Below are positions 8,919 through 16,931 of a stretch of DNA of 64,000 nucleotides, piece by piece. Every line of letters begins with the position of its first letter. The stretch's first letter is position 1. Origin of the DNA: Endozoicomonas sp965232255. Lineage in GTDB: Bacteria > Pseudomonadota > Gammaproteobacteria > Pseudomonadales > Endozoicomonadaceae. The stretch spans positions 1,054,001-1,118,000 of the forward strand of contig OZ246962.1 in NCBI GenBank assembly GCA_965232255.1, in the 5' to 3' direction. Position numbers and translations under genes: made by a program. The notes under the pieces are model-generated. The model was not told the DNA's origin and made no database searches. It worked only from the letters and a program-made list of their open reading frames with translations.

Positions 8919-9887
8919 TCAAAGGGCAGCCTCGCGTTTGGCGGTAATTTTTTCCTCTATTTTATCCATCAACTGACCAGCAATGTTGAGCTGAAACTGG
9001 TTGTCCAACTCGCGGATACAGGTTGGTGAGGTGACATTAATTTCAGTGAGGTAGTCACCGATTACGTCCAGCCCGACGAAAAGCAGTCCTTTTTTGCGCA
9101 ACTGCGGCCCCACCTGACTGGCAATCCAGAGGTCCCGGTCGGTCAGTGGTCGACCTTCGCCTTTACCACCGGCGGCCAGGTTGCCCCGTAACTCACCAGC
9201 GGCTGGAATGCGGGCCAGACAGTAAGGGACTGGTTCGCCATCAATCATCAAAATGCGTTTGTCGCCAGCGCTGATATCTGGAATGAACTTCTGGATCATG
9301 GACTGACGCTGGCCCATCTCAGTCAGTGTTTCAATGATCACGCTGAGATTTGGGTCATTGGGGTGGGTGCGAAAAACTGAACTGCCACCCATACCGTCCA
9401 GAGGTTTGAGCACCACGTCGCCGTGTTCGGCGGCAAACTCTTTCAGCAACCGGGCACTGCGTGACACCATTACCGGCGGCGTGCACTGGGGGAACAGTGT
9501 GGCAAACATTTTCTCGTTGCAGTCGCGAATACTGCGCGGATTGTTGACGATTAGCGTACCGGCGGCTTGAGCTTGTTCCAGCAGATAGGTGCTGTAGACA
9601 AACTCCATGTCAAAGGGTGGGTCTTTGCGCATCAGGAGCACATCAAGTGACTCCAGGGGGCGTTCCTGACGCTCACCCAGTTGGAACCAGTCTTCGGGGT
9701 CTGCCTGCACCGTTAACGGGCGTATGCTGCCCATGGCCTGGCCTTCTTTCTGGTAGAGATCCGCCTGTTCCAGGTAAAACAGTTGCCAGCCCTTGGCACT
9801 GGCGGCCAGAAGCATGGCCAGTGAGCTGTCTTTCTGGTAGTTGATGGCGGCAATAGGGTCCATCACAATGCCAATGCTGATGCTCAT
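8919..9887 (-). CDS. gshB: Glutathione synthetase
   Basis: ATP-grasp ligase joining gamma-glutamylcysteine and glycine to make glutathione. The start at 9887 (MSISIGIVMDPIAAINYQ) was chosen because it has AGGAAG upstream and matches the E. coli N-terminus; the product is then 322 aa (E. coli 316). Visible family segments are KDSSLAMLLAA, LLMRKDPPFDMEF, KPLDGMGGSSVF (nucleotide-binding loop) and the C-terminal LTEINVTSPTCIRE. The open frame continues upstream through a 10-bp tandem repeat, encoding a spurious HKR repeat, up to 10001. Confidence 0.95.
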   Translation of the reverse strand: MSISIGIVMDPIAAINYQKDSSLAMLLAASAKGWQLFYLEQADLYQKEGQAMGSIRPLTVQADPEDWFQLGERQERPLESLDVLLMRKDPPFDMEFVYSTYLLEQAQAAGTLIVNNPRSIRDCNEKMFATLFPQCTPPVMVSRSARLLKEFAAEHGDVVLKPLDGMGGSSVFRTHPNDPNLSVIIETLTEMGQRQSMIQKFIPDISAGDKRILMIDGEPVPYCLARIPAAGELRGNLAAGGKGEGRPLTDRDLWIASQVGPQLRKKGLLFVGLDVIGDYLTEINVTSPTCIRELDNQFQLNIAGQLMDKIEEKITAKREAAL

Positions 9888-9900
9888 CGAAAAACTTCCT

Positions 9901-9940
9901 TTATAGCGTTTATGGCGTTTATGGCGTTTATGGCGTTTGT
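9901..9940. repeat. 10-bp tandem repeat between psd stop and gshB RBS
   Basis: The unit GCGTTTATGG is repeated about 3.5 times on the plus strand. On the coding strand it reads ACGCCATAAA, so the psd stop TAA sits inside the first unit and the gshB ribosome site begins just after the last, slightly altered unit. Slippage here would change the distance between psd and gshB in 10-base steps. Confidence 0.85.
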
Positions 9941-10830
9941 TTTTCACCGTTGACCGGTATGATCTCGGTAGTGGTGCCGTAGGCACGGGCCAGTGCTTCA
10001 CCCATATGAATTGTTCGGCCAGCTTGCCAGTGGGTCAGCCACTCAATTTGCTCTTTGCCGAACAGCACGATGACCGTGGAGCCCAGTTTAAAGCGCCCCA
10101 TCTCTGCGCCGCGTTTCAGCTTGATTGATTGGCTGGCTTTACCATAAGTAGTGGTGGCAACATGGTCTTGCTGCGGTGTTACTTGTCCAGCCCAAACAGT
10201 TTCTATACTGGCCACGTTAATAGCGCCCACCATAATAACTGCCATAGGCCCATACTGCGTTGCGAAAATACTGATCACGCGCTCATTGCGAGCAAAGAGA
10301 TTTGGCACCATTTCGGCTGTGGTCTGGTTAACAGAAAACAATCGACCCGGAACGTGAATCATCTGCTCCAGTTCACCCGTCGCTGGCATGTGTACCCGAT
10401 GATAATCTTTCGGGGAGAGATAAATGGTGACGAACTTGCCACACATAAAACGCTCCGCCAGCGTCAGATCACCACCGAGCAGTGCCACCAGACTGTAATC
10501 GTGACCTTTGGCCTGAAATATCCGGCCATTGTTGATATCACCAATCTGGCTAATCATGCCATCTGCTGGGCTAACTACCAGAGATTTGTCGTTTGGTAGC
10601 GGACGAGCACCATCTTTTAATGCACGGGTAAAAAAATCATTAAAATGACAGTAGTCCTCTGCCCTGGGCCGCTCCGCTTCGTCCATATTGACGTGGTAAT
10701 GATCAATGGCCCAGCGGATCATTCCGTTTTTGATCCAGCGGATGCGACAGTCAACAAAGTAGTGTACTGATCGGGAGATTAGATGGTGAGGCAAAACGTA
10801 TTGAGTAGCTGTGAACAGTTTTTCTTTCAC
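9928..10830 (-). CDS. psd: Phosphatidylserine decarboxylase proenzyme
   Basis: Converts phosphatidylserine to phosphatidylethanolamine at the inner membrane. The self-cleavage LGST motif that yields the pyruvoyl group lies around residues 249-252 (Ser near 251), with the triad partners in SPADG and YHRVHMP; HFNDFFTRALK is the usual N-terminal signature. The start is taken as GTG at 10830 (VKEKLFTATQYVLP) because the family begins there; an ATG at 10914 would add 28 atypical residues. About 300 aa fits the family. It precedes gshB on the same strand. Confidence 0.94.
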   Translation of the reverse strand: MKEKLFTATQYVLPHHLISRSVHYFVDCRIRWIKNGMIRWAIDHYHVNMDEAERPRAEDYCHFNDFFTRALKDGARPLPNDKSLVVSPADGMISQIGDINNGRIFQAKGHDYSLVALLGGDLTLAERFMCGKFVTIYLSPKDYHRVHMPATGELEQMIHVPGRLFSVNQTTAEMVPNLFARNERVISIFATQYGPMAVIMVGAINVASIETVWAGQVTPQQDHVATTTYGKASQSIKLKRGAEMGRFKLGSTVIVLFGKEQIEWLTHWQAGRTIHMGEALARAYGTTTEIIPVNGEKQTP

Positions 10831-11295
10831 GACGGTGGAATATCCTGTGGTTAGTACGGTAACGCCGATTCCATTATCAGGCGACCGGTGCGCAAAACAG
10901 TAAACTGGCGCCATTGTAATTCATGCGGTGCTCAGTCGCACCTTGAGGATTTTACCGAGTGTTTGCGATTATTTTGCTGGATGATGCGATAGTTTTTGTC
11001 GACAAGGCTGAGTTTGACCCAGCATGGTACGTAGGCAACAAAACTTGGTTGGTGATTTGAGTGCGATGTTTTTTTTGTTCCCTTGTGCCTTGGCTTTTTT
11101 ATCAATTTTTTTCCTCAATTTTTCAGAGGAACTACCAAGGCGGTTGTGAATCGGAGCGACAACGGGAGCGCCTTTCAAGCGCTGACATCTCTGGGTGACT
11201 GCTGCAACGCATTGGGAGAGGTTGCGAATGGAGAAGCACCGAAGCCCGAACAAAGCTTCGGTTTTCAAACTGATCAGGATTCGTTACAGGATTCG
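10831..11295. other. Intergenic stretch, no convincing gene
   Basis: A 99-codon minus-strand frame (10969-11268) exists, but its Cys/Arg/Gln-rich product resembles nothing recognised and no ribosome site precedes it. A weak plus-strand hairpin (CCGAAGC and GCTTCGG followed by TTTT, 11239-11265) is present. The psd promoter must lie just beyond 10830. The rest may be decayed mobile-element sequence. Confidence 0.4.
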
Positions 11296-11913
11296 TTAAA
11301 AGTGATAAGACGCCGCCACATAAATCTGACGTGAGTCGTTTACTTTAAGATTTACGTCGTGTCTTCTCTCGTAATTGTGAGTGGCACTGTTGGTCAAGTA
11401 TTTAAGACCCGCCTCTATGTCGAAATTATCAATTTCGTACAGTACTCCGGCCTGGAGTCCGTAAGCAAAGCTCCACTTTCTTTTGATGCTGTCGCCATCG
11501 AGCTCTGGCCCCGGAGCACTGCTGGCCTTGGTATTGGTTGCGCCAATAGTCAGACCTGCAAAGGGCTTAAAGTCTGAGTCGGGCAGGAACAGGTAGTCGG
11601 CTGAGACCAATAAGTTCAGTTGCCTGATATCCCTGATATGAAGCGTGTCTTTTGGTCGCACCTGACTGACAGTGAAATAGCCCCTGGCCATTTCTTCCCA
11701 GAAGCTGCCAATGCGCAGGCCGTAGAAACCGGTATTATCGCTCCGGTCTTCTGGCGTTATCGCACCGCCGGACACTTTAACCTTGGTCTTGGCATAACCG
11801 CCCTCAACACCGACAAACAGATCGCTCTCTGACCAGCCGCCATTCATGGCAATGGCCGAAGATGATGCGATGCAGACACTGGCGACAGCAAACAGCGAGG
11901 TTATCTTTTTCAT
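11296..11913 (-). CDS. Outer-membrane beta-barrel protein (205 aa)
   Basis: The start at 11913 has AGGAG six bases upstream and gives a clear signal peptide (MKKITSLFAVASVCIASSSAIA). The mature part has alternating beta strands such as DLFVGVEGGYAKTKVKV and FKPFAGLTIGATNT, and ends in aromatic-terminated QIYVAASYHF, the terminal Phe typical of BAM-inserted barrels. Size and strand number fit an eight-stranded OmpA/OmpW-like barrel; ligand and role are unknown. A longer in-frame reading to 12207 lacks a ribosome site and is not favoured. Confidence 0.82.
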   Translation of the reverse strand: MKKITSLFAVASVCIASSSAIAMNGGWSESDLFVGVEGGYAKTKVKVSGGAITPEDRSDNTGFYGLRIGSFWEEMARGYFTVSQVRPKDTLHIRDIRQLNLLVSADYLFLPDSDFKPFAGLTIGATNTKASSAPGPELDGDSIKRKWSFAYGLQAGVLYEIDNFDIEAGLKYLTNSATHNYERRHDVNLKVNDSRQIYVAASYHF

Positions 11914-12245
11914 GGTGACTCCTAACGAACTCCATGCCCAAGTGTGAATTAAAGAACAACCGGTTGTATCCCCGACGGATAGAAGCAGCAGACCAGGTGA
12001 ATAAGGAAAAAGCATTGCCAAAGCCGGAGCGGATTGCGAACTCCCTGCGCACAGCCTCGCCGGACAACAGTCGAAAGGCTCAGTGAGTAGCATTACGTCC
12101 TCAGTTGATCGTATATATAGATCATTAATTTGCTTTACGCCATTTTCATTGAGTGCACCAAAGTACTTACTTGTTCTACGGTGATGCTTGCTGTTAGCAA
12201 AACCCACGAAATTATCCAGCCATAACTGACACAGTAGAAGCGTGA
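11914..12245. other. Region upstream of the barrel gene
   Basis: No gene seen. It must contain the barrel-gene promoter, and a dyad GATC-GTATATAT-AGATC lies near 12107-12123. From about 12203 it is the left part of a non-coding repeat that is interrupted by the IS3 element at 12246. Confidence 0.5.
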
Positions 12246-12275
12246 TGTAGTGGTCAAGTAAAAATGGACACCTGA

Positions 12276-13100
12276 TTAAGCTGCTTTCCTGAATTCCTGT
12301 CGCTCAAAGTCCACTGGACTCATGTAATCGAGATAGGAGTGAAGTCTGTGGTTGTTGTAGAACAAAATGTAATCAATAACCGTTGCTTCAACATCAGCCC
12401 TCGTCTCGAAAATATAATGGTTAGTCCTTTCTCTTTTGAGACTTCCAAAAAAACGTTCCGTCACCGCATTGTCCCAGCAGTCCCCCTTACGACTCATGCT
12501 GCATATCATGCCGTATTCTCTGAGTTGAGCCTGGTAGTCAAGAGAAGCATACTGGCTCCCCCGGTCTGAGTGGTGAAGCACTCCCGAGCTTGGTTTACGA
12601 CTCCACCAGGCCATTTTCAAGGCCTCTAATGGCAACTCCGTCTTTATACGACTGCTCATGGACCAACCTACGATTTTCCTTGAATACAAATCCATAACCA
12701 CAGCCAAGTACAGCCAGCCTTCGCGGGTCCAAAGGTAGGTAATATCTGTCGTATAGACTTTATTTGCCTCTGTGACAGCAAATTCTCTGTTCAAGAGATT
12801 TTCCGCAACAGGCAGTTTATGCCTGCTATTTGTTGTCACCTTAAATTTTTTTGCACATTTCACTACCAGTCCTAGCCGTTTCATCAGTGTTGCTGCCTGA
12901 TAGCGACCTACGTTGTAGCCCTTTTTACACAGTGCCTCTGCCATTCTTCGGCTGCCATATGAACGATCAGAGTCTGCAAAAATCTGTTGTGCATCAGCTT
13001 CCAGGCGAAACTGCTGCGCCGTTATGTTTTTCTGTTGAGCCCGTTGCTTTTGCCAGTGATAAAAGCCGCTGCGACCCACTTGCATTACTTTACAGAGCAC
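12276..13100 (-). CDS. IS3 transposase OrfB (DDE domain), copy 1
   Basis: Contains an HTH_21-type segment at the N-terminus and an rve integrase core with the catalytic Asp in YTTDITYLW, Asp in HHSDRGSQYAS and Glu in DCWDNAVTERFFGSLK. The nearest start is a GTG, but the frame is open upstream as far as the slippery A6G run at 13178-13184. A -1 shift there joins the first 90 codons of OrfA to 300 codons of this frame, giving a 390-residue OrfAB, the normal active transposase in this family. Confidence 0.95.
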   Translation of the reverse strand: MLCKVMQVGRSGFYHWQKQRAQQKNITAQQFRLEADAQQIFADSDRSYGSRRMAEALCKKGYNVGRYQAATLMKRLGLVVKCAKKFKVTTNSRHKLPVAENLLNREFAVTEANKVYTTDITYLWTREGWLYLAVVMDLYSRKIVGWSMSSRIKTELPLEALKMAWWSRKPSSGVLHHSDRGSQYASLDYQAQLREYGMICSMSRKGDCWDNAVTERFFGSLKRERTNHYIFETRADVEATVIDYILFYNNHRLHSYLDYMSPVDFERQEFRKAA

Positions 13101-13144
13101 CCGAGTCGGGTAGACCTCCTTCTCCTGCTGTATGAATGCAAACC

Positions 13145-13447
13145 TTACAACAGCTCTTTCGCGAAGAAGGCCGTCGCCTTTTTTAAGATTTCCTGCTCCA
13201 TTTTCAATTGCCGATTTTCAGCTTCCAGCTCTTTTATCCGTCGCTGATCCGGCGTTAAAGCCTGTTGTCCTTTGCCAGGAAAGGACATTTCCTTTTTTTC
13301 ATCCTGCTCCCGCACCCAGCGTCTGAGGTTGCCAACATCAATATCAAGACTTCTGGCAACCTCTGCTGCAGCCTGTCCCTGCTCAACCACCATAGCAATG
13401 GCTTTACGCTTAAATTCTGGAGAATAATTCTTACGCTGCTTTGTCAC
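13145..13447 (-). CDS. IS3 OrfA, helix-turn-helix protein, copy 1
   Basis: 100-residue HTH_Tnp_1 protein (KNYSPEFKRKAIAMVVEQG, then VARSLDIDVGNLRRWVREQ) followed by a leucine-zipper region (IKELEAENRQLKMEQEILKK), which mediates oligomerisation in IS3 elements. The A6G slippery run lies at codons 88-90, ten codons before its stop, so ribosomes shifting -1 make the OrfAB fusion. Confidence 0.93.
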   Translation of the reverse strand: MTKQRKNYSPEFKRKAIAMVVEQGQAAAEVARSLDIDVGNLRRWVREQDEKKEMSFPGKGQQALTPDQRRIKELEAENRQLKMEQEILKKATAFFAKELL

Positions 13448-13758
13448 TTTCTACCTCGTCATCAACTGCACTATTGTGCTTAACGAGGTGTCCAAAGTCA
13501 TTAGACCACTACATGACGACCTTTGTCGATTTGGGTGCAGCAGGATAGTGAACAACACGCTGGGGTTGACTCTTTTGCCAGCTAACCTTTATCTCAATTC
13601 TTCCCGGACTGACTTACTGGGACGCAACAGATTCGTAAGGAGTCCCCTGGTAATATCCTGGTCAGCGTAGGTTCTATAGCGAGAGGTATTGAGTGTTGGC
13701 AATATGGATCGAATGAGGCTCCCATCCATAGCCATCAGGCTTGGTGGTGAGACTACGC

Positions 13759-13784
13759 CGCGCGAAAACAGTTCGCGCGAAAAC
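13759..13784. repeat. Short direct/inverted repeat CGCGCGAAAAC
   Basis: CGCGCGAAAAC occurs twice, four bases apart; at the same time CGCGCGAA and TTCGCGCG form an 8-base inverted repeat. It lies at the edge of repeat R copy A. Function unknown. Confidence 0.6.
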
Positions 13785-13833
13785 GATGTCAGGATTGATG
13801 TGTTGTATTTTTATGGTTTTTACCTTGGCAGAA

Positions 13834-13860
13834 ATAAAAAAGCCGCTCAAGCGAGCGGCT
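13834..13860 (-). terminator. Intrinsic terminator for the minus-strand small gene
   Basis: On the minus strand AGCCGCTC-GCTT-GAGCGGCT is an 8-base GC-rich stem with a 4-base loop followed directly by TTTTTT. The only minus-strand frame just upstream is the 51-codon ORF ending at 13914, which supports that ORF being transcribed. Confidence 0.85.
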
Positions 13861-13913
13861 GAAAACGAGATGTATTGACAATATGCAAGCACTGTAGCGA
13901 TGTACGCGACAAG

Positions 13914-14069
13914 CTATTTGTTAATGTGCTTGTCTGCTTCTTTAAAGAAAAGTGACATGTCGTTCCACGGCGTGGTTCGCTTCAAAATCCGCCGGCAATT
14001 CATAATTGTTTCGAAGTGTGGGGTTTGTTTTTTTAACTCAACCCAGCTGCTGATACCGCTGTTTTTCAT
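13914..14069 (-). CDS. Candidate small protein (51 aa), unknown
   Basis: ATG at 14069 to TAG at 13914 encodes a soluble-looking peptide starting MKNSGISSWVELKK and ending FFKEADKHINK, with one Cys, two Trp and many Lys/Arg. No family is recognised. Support comes from the strong terminator 54 bases after the stop and natural-looking amino-acid composition; against it, the ribosome site is weak (GAGTAG about seven bases upstream). It stands alone between repeat R and the divergent LysR gene. Confidence 0.45.
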   Translation of the reverse strand: MKNSGISSWVELKKQTPHFETIMNCRRILKRTTPWNDMSLFFKEADKHINK

Positions 14070-14366
14070 GACACTACTCAATGGCAATCAATGACAATAA
14101 CGACTGGCCAAATAAGTTCAGGCCGGATGAAATCTTTGTGGTAAGTGTATGGCATTAAATTTTTTTTAATAATCAATAATACTTTGACACCATATCAGGT
14201 ATGCTTATGCGCCGACTCTATCCAGCGGATGATACTCTGTCGTCGGATTCGGGCTACTCTTTGATATTGTCCCTGCAAGACACGGGATGTTTACTAATGA
14301 CGCCCAGCGTACAGTCAATATTTGCTGATTGTTTCACTGGTGTGAATGCAACAGGCTGAACTACAA

Positions 14367-15266
14367 ATGCATATTACGCTTCGTCAGTTGGAAATATTCC
14401 GAGCCGTTGGCCAGTACGGAAGGGTTACCGTGGCTGCCGAGAGTTTGCATATTTCCCAGCCGGCGGCCAGCATGGCGTTATCTGAACTGGAAAAACACCT
14501 GGGCCCGCTGTTTGACCGCAGCCAAGGCGCCGGATTGAAGTTGAACGACTCTGGTCGTGCATTACTACCAAAAGCCTGTGAGTTGATCGATCGGGCAAAA
14601 GAGATAGAAACCCAGTTTGCCATCAACGGTTCATACGACTCTGGTTCATTAATACTCAATGCCAGTTCAACCATTGGTAACAGCCTGTTGCCGAAAATGC
14701 TGGCCCAGTTCCGCCAGGGTAGTCCGGGCATTCGGATTGACCTGGAAATTGATAATACCCGCAATATTGAGCAGCGTTTGCTGGATTTCAAAATTGATCT
14801 CGCCGTGGTTGAGGGCGTCTGTTTACATCCAGACATTAAGGTAACCACCTGGCTTGAGGATGAGTTGGTGATCATCTGTAACCCGGCTCACCCGCTGGCC
14901 AATAAAGAAGATGTGCCGCTGTCGGCACTGGCTGATGAACTGTGGGTACTCAGGGAACCGGGATCAGGCACCCGGGAGTTGTTTGATGAGATGGTGGCAA
15001 CTCAGCTGGGGTCACCAAAGATTGCTATGGTGCTTAACCGCTCTGAAGCAGTAAAACAGGCCGTTAGTGACGGAGTTGGCATTGCCTGTATTTCCAGGCT
15101 GGCGGCGAAAGCGAGTCTGGAAAGTGGACATATGGCCGTCATTGGCGTCACCGGGCTGGAGTTGAAGCGTCACTTTTATCTGCTGACTCATAAGCGAAAA
15201 TACATCAGCACCGTTCTTAACCGGCTGTGCCAATTCATCATCGAAACCTCGCGAGAAACCCAGTAG
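14367..15266 (+). CDS. LysR-family regulator, YeiE-like
   Basis: Start at 14367 (MHITLRQLEIFRAV) gives 299 residues and matches the N-terminus of YeiE-type regulators; an ATG seven codons upstream is possible. The winged HTH occupies residues about 1-60 (VTVAAESLHISQPAASMALSELEKHLG), followed by a periplasmic-binding-like effector domain (about 85-290). E. coli YeiE responds to sulfite and usually neighbours yeiH or transport genes; here no such partner is nearby, so the target is unknown. An IS605-type element begins within 60 bases of its stop. Confidence 0.9.
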   Translation: MHITLRQLEIFRAVGQYGRVTVAAESLHISQPAASMALSELEKHLGPLFDRSQGAGLKLNDSGRALLPKACELIDRAKEIETQFAINGSYDSGSLILNASSTIGNSLLPKMLAQFRQGSPGIRIDLEIDNTRNIEQRLLDFKIDLAVVEGVCLHPDIKVTTWLEDELVIICNPAHPLANKEDVPLSALADELWVLREPGSGTRELFDEMVATQLGSPKIAMVLNRSEAVKQAVSDGVGIACISRLAAKASLESGHMAVIGVTGLELKRHFYLLTHKRKYISTVLNRLCQFIIETSRETQ

Positions 15267-15351
15267 TTTTAGTGCTGGGAGGGATAGCGACCAGCCTGAT
15301 AAGGCTGTCCGTGGTCTTTAAAATCACACAAAAGAATGGCATTGTGTGGCG

Positions 15352-16455
15352 ATGATTAAGAAAGCGTACAAACTCAGGTTTTACCCGACAGCCGAACAGG
15401 AGCGACAACTTGCTCACACGTTCGGGTGTGTACGTTTTGTCTATAACTGGGCTTTGCGACTCAGGTCTGATGCCTGGTACAACGAGCAAAAACGCATTAG
15501 CTACCACGAATCGTCCAGTGCTCTCACTGCCCTGAAGAAAAATCCTGAGTATTTCTGGCTTAACGACATCTCTTGCGTACCCACTCAACAAACACTTCGT
15601 CACCTGCAAACAGGATTTAAAAACTTCTGGGATGGCAGGGCAAAGTACCCGACATTCAAGAAGAAACACGCTGTTCAGAGTGCCGAATACACCCGCTCGG
15701 CATTCAAGTGGGTTAATGGTCAGTTGACGTTGGCAAAGCACAAGGAACCGCTGAACATCCGCTGGAGCCGGGAAATTCCAGATAAGCCAACCACCGTGAC
15801 AGTCACCAGGGATTGTGCCGGTCGTTACTTTGTCTCCCTGCTTTGCGATGCCCATGTTGAGAAGTTGCCAGTTTCTCCGAACACCATTGGAATTGACCTT
15901 GGCATCAAGGATGCCGTTGTCACCTCTGACGGCTGGAAATCCGGCAACCCAAGATATACCTACAAGAATCAGGCAAAGCTGGCGAAGTACCAGCGTCGTT
16001 TGAGCAAGAAACAGAAAGGTTCGGCAAACTTCCAGAAAGCAAAACTGAAGGTAGCCAGAGTTCACGCCAAAATTGCAGACAGTCGCAAGGACTTCCTGCA
16101 TAAGCTGACAATCGCATTGATCCACGAAAACCAAGTAATCAGTGCCGAGTCGCTTCAGGTCAAGAACATGGTCAAAAACCCCAAACTGGCCAAAGCCATA
16201 AGCGACGTTGGTTGGGGTGAGTTTATGAGACAACTTCAGTACAAGGCAGACTGGTATGGTCGAACGCTGGTCAGCATCGACAAATGGTATCCATCGACCA
16301 AACGGTGCTCCCATTGTGGCTACACACTGAAAAGCCTCGACCTTTCTGTGCGTAGCTGGGGGTGTCCTGAGTGTCGAACTGTGCATGATCGGGATACCAA
16401 TGCTGCTGTTAATATCAAAGCCGCTGGGCTAGCGGTGTTAGCCTGTGGAGCTTGA
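15352..16455 (+). CDS. tnpB: TnpB, RNA-guided endonuclease
   Basis: Start at ATG 15352 (MIKKAYKLRFYP), two codons after an in-frame GTG, giving 367 residues. N-terminal HTH_OrfB_IS605 segment (ysis-like AEQERQLAHTFGCVRFVYNW), then a RuvC-like nuclease: Asp near 182 in GIDLGIKD, Glu near 266 in SAESLQVKN, and DRDTNAAVNI at about 346-355. A zinc ribbon CSHC...CPEC (about 319-341) lies between the last two. All catalytic motifs appear intact. TnpB proteins are guided by an RNA transcribed from the element's 3' end and cut DNA next to the insertion motif. Confidence 0.94.
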   Translation: MIKKAYKLRFYPTAEQERQLAHTFGCVRFVYNWALRLRSDAWYNEQKRISYHESSSALTALKKNPEYFWLNDISCVPTQQTLRHLQTGFKNFWDGRAKYPTFKKKHAVQSAEYTRSAFKWVNGQLTLAKHKEPLNIRWSREIPDKPTTVTVTRDCAGRYFVSLLCDAHVEKLPVSPNTIGIDLGIKDAVVTSDGWKSGNPRYTYKNQAKLAKYQRRLSKKQKGSANFQKAKLKVARVHAKIADSRKDFLHKLTIALIHENQVISAESLQVKNMVKNPKLAKAISDVGWGEFMRQLQYKADWYGRTLVSIDKWYPSTKRCSHCGYTLKSLDLSVRSWGCPECRTVHDRDTNAAVNIKAAGLAVLACGA

Positions 16456-16558
16456 GTAAGACCAAAGGTGTTAATCACTGGCGGCATCGAGCTGTGAAAC
16501 AGGAAGCCTGTTGGGTGACTAACAGGAATCCCGCTCCTTTAGGAACGGGAGGATGTCA
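16440..16558 (+). ncRNA. Probable omega RNA / right-end region of the tnpB element
   Basis: In this family the guide RNA overlaps the 3' end of tnpB and extends through the right end into flanking DNA. Here the 3' region holds the terminal hairpin TCCCG-TCCT...AGGA-CGGGA (16529-16550) followed by GGATGTCA. The RNA limits are inferred from the family, not seen. Confidence 0.45.
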
Positions 16559-16708
16559 ATGACTGGTAACTGTTTCGCTATAGATGATTTTATGGACGCA
16601 GTACGATTCTGAGCGATCATGCAGGTGAGGCAAAAATTGCCCGGTTCATGCTGATGCAGTTTGCGCACAACGACTGTACGAAGCGTTGGGGAGTAAGCGT
16701 GGTTTCGG

Positions 16709-16738
16709 TTGAATGTAAGTACTATTACCAATTATACT
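16709..16738 (+). promoter_or_regulatory. Candidate promoter of the atp operon
   Basis: TTGAAT (16709-16714) and TATACT (16733-16738) are separated by 18 bases, a good sigma-70 match about 190 bases before the atpI start. No other strong pair was seen between the tnpB element and atpI. Confidence 0.5.
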
Positions 16739-16931
16739 GCGATCGTTAGGGTGTCAGAAATCATCAAACCAATAACAGAGACTGACACACACTAGCAAAC
16801 CGTTGTGCTGTTTATGTACAATTTTCCTTTGCCTCTCCTCCCCCGGAAGAAATGTGTTGGAGCTGTCCGGGCAGGAACGGTTAGGTTTTCTTATTAACAC
16901 GGTGTCAGTAGCAAGCGCCTGGAAACAGCTA

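Larger units (their letters stand above)
12246..13513 (-). mobile_element. IS3-family insertion sequence, copy 1 (1268 bp)
   Basis: Ends are TGTAGTGGTC and GACCACTACA, a perfect 10-base terminal inverted repeat that continues imperfectly to about 27 bases. A 3-base duplication TGA flanks the element (12243-12245 and 13514-13516). It carries orfA and orfB in the -1 frameshift arrangement. The same 1268-bp sequence occurs at 39777-41044 with no difference found in the stretches compared, so at least one transposition was recent. Confidence 0.95.
12203..13752. repeat. Non-coding repeat R, copy A, split by IS3 insertion
   Basis: Bases 12203-12245 and 13517-13752, joined after removing the IS and one target duplicate, align along their length with the uninterrupted copy at 29754-30044. 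Shared blocks include CCATAACTGAC, GACCTTTG..TTTGGGTG, CAGATTCGTAA, TAGCGAGAGGT and CCCATCCATA. Homology stops abruptly at about 13752 and 30044. It has no open reading frame conserved between copies; a hairpin around the TCCTG...AGG block is clear in copy B and degenerate here. Nature unknown. Confidence 0.75.
15317..16558 (+). mobile_element. IS200/IS605-type element with tnpB only
   Basis: A subterminal hairpin precedes tnpB (CACACAA at 15325-15331 and TTGTGTG at 15342-15348), and the right end has the typical GAATCCCGCTCC...GGGAGGATGTCA hairpin end of this family. There is no tnpA, so it needs a transposase in trans. Exact left end is uncertain by tens of bases; the family makes no target duplications. 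Confidence 0.85.

Noticed and set aside
10969..11268. 99-codon minus-strand frame upstream of psd
   Set aside because: Odd composition, no ribosome site, no recognised similarity; probably repeat-derived.
15238..16386. Minus-strand ORF of 382 codons antisense to tnpB
   Set aside because: It is a shadow frame of tnpB; the plus-strand product has all TnpB motifs and the antisense one resembles nothing.
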